DNA of 6,387 bases from an uncultured Collinsella sp. GTDB taxonomy: Bacteria; Actinomycetota; Coriobacteriia; Coriobacteriales; Coriobacteriaceae. Each line of letters begins with the position of its first letter. Positions within the stretch are counted from its first letter, which is position 1. The DNA is taken from the NCBI GenBank assembly GCA_902478985.1, contig CABSNH010000091.1, positions 1-6,387 of the forward strand, written 5' to 3'. This document shows positions 6,387 to 6,387 of this stretch, piece after piece. The notes beneath the pieces are model-generated. The model searched no databases. It was not told where the DNA came from and worked only from the letters and a program-made list of their open reading frames with translations. Position numbers and translations under genes: made by a program.

Positions 6387-6387
6387 C

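Overview
The base composition and surface-protein style point to a high-GC Gram-positive host. The evidence is GC-rich coding sequence, AGGAG-type ribosome binding sites, and a very large exported protein with an LAGTG sorting signal behind a Gly/Ser spacer. My best guess is a gut actinobacterium of the class Coriobacteriia (Collinsella/Eggerthella relatives). This is inferred from style and codon use, because no rRNA or marker gene is present.

Left part (3-629, +): the 3' end of a LuxR-family regulator with a helical region and a C-terminal HTH; its start lies outside the window. After a 154-bp gap with no clear promoter or terminator comes one 1461-residue gene (784-5169, +), which fills about 70% of the window. 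It encodes a secreted, wall-anchored protein. It has a twin-arginine-like signal peptide, an N-terminal Ig/CnaB-like stretch, a glycine-rich beta-strand region, a long propeller-like region, a CARDB-like domain, a Gly/Ser spacer, LAGTG, a membrane helix and a cytosolic tail. The regulator may control this gene, but that is inference from position only.

Middle (5170-5258): a 15-bp hairpin separates the surface-protein gene from the convergent leftward operon and probably stops transcription from both sides.

Right part (5259-6083, -): a two-gene operon of a 76-residue XRE repressor followed 9 bp later by a four-helix membrane protein resembling DUF6773. It is driven by a near-consensus promoter (TTGACA-17-TATATT). 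Four copies of GACAGA/TCTGTC surround this promoter in exact two-fold symmetry (21-40-21 bp between centres), which suggests an autoregulatory operator.

Far right (6195-6387): an AT-rich intergenic stretch with two tandem inverted repeats, then a probable rightward promoter and a strong ribosome binding site. The gene they serve starts just beyond the window. No RNA genes, insertion sequences or CRISPR repeats were seen. The most notable items are the symmetric operator array, the tandem inverted repeats, and the uncharacterised giant surface protein.
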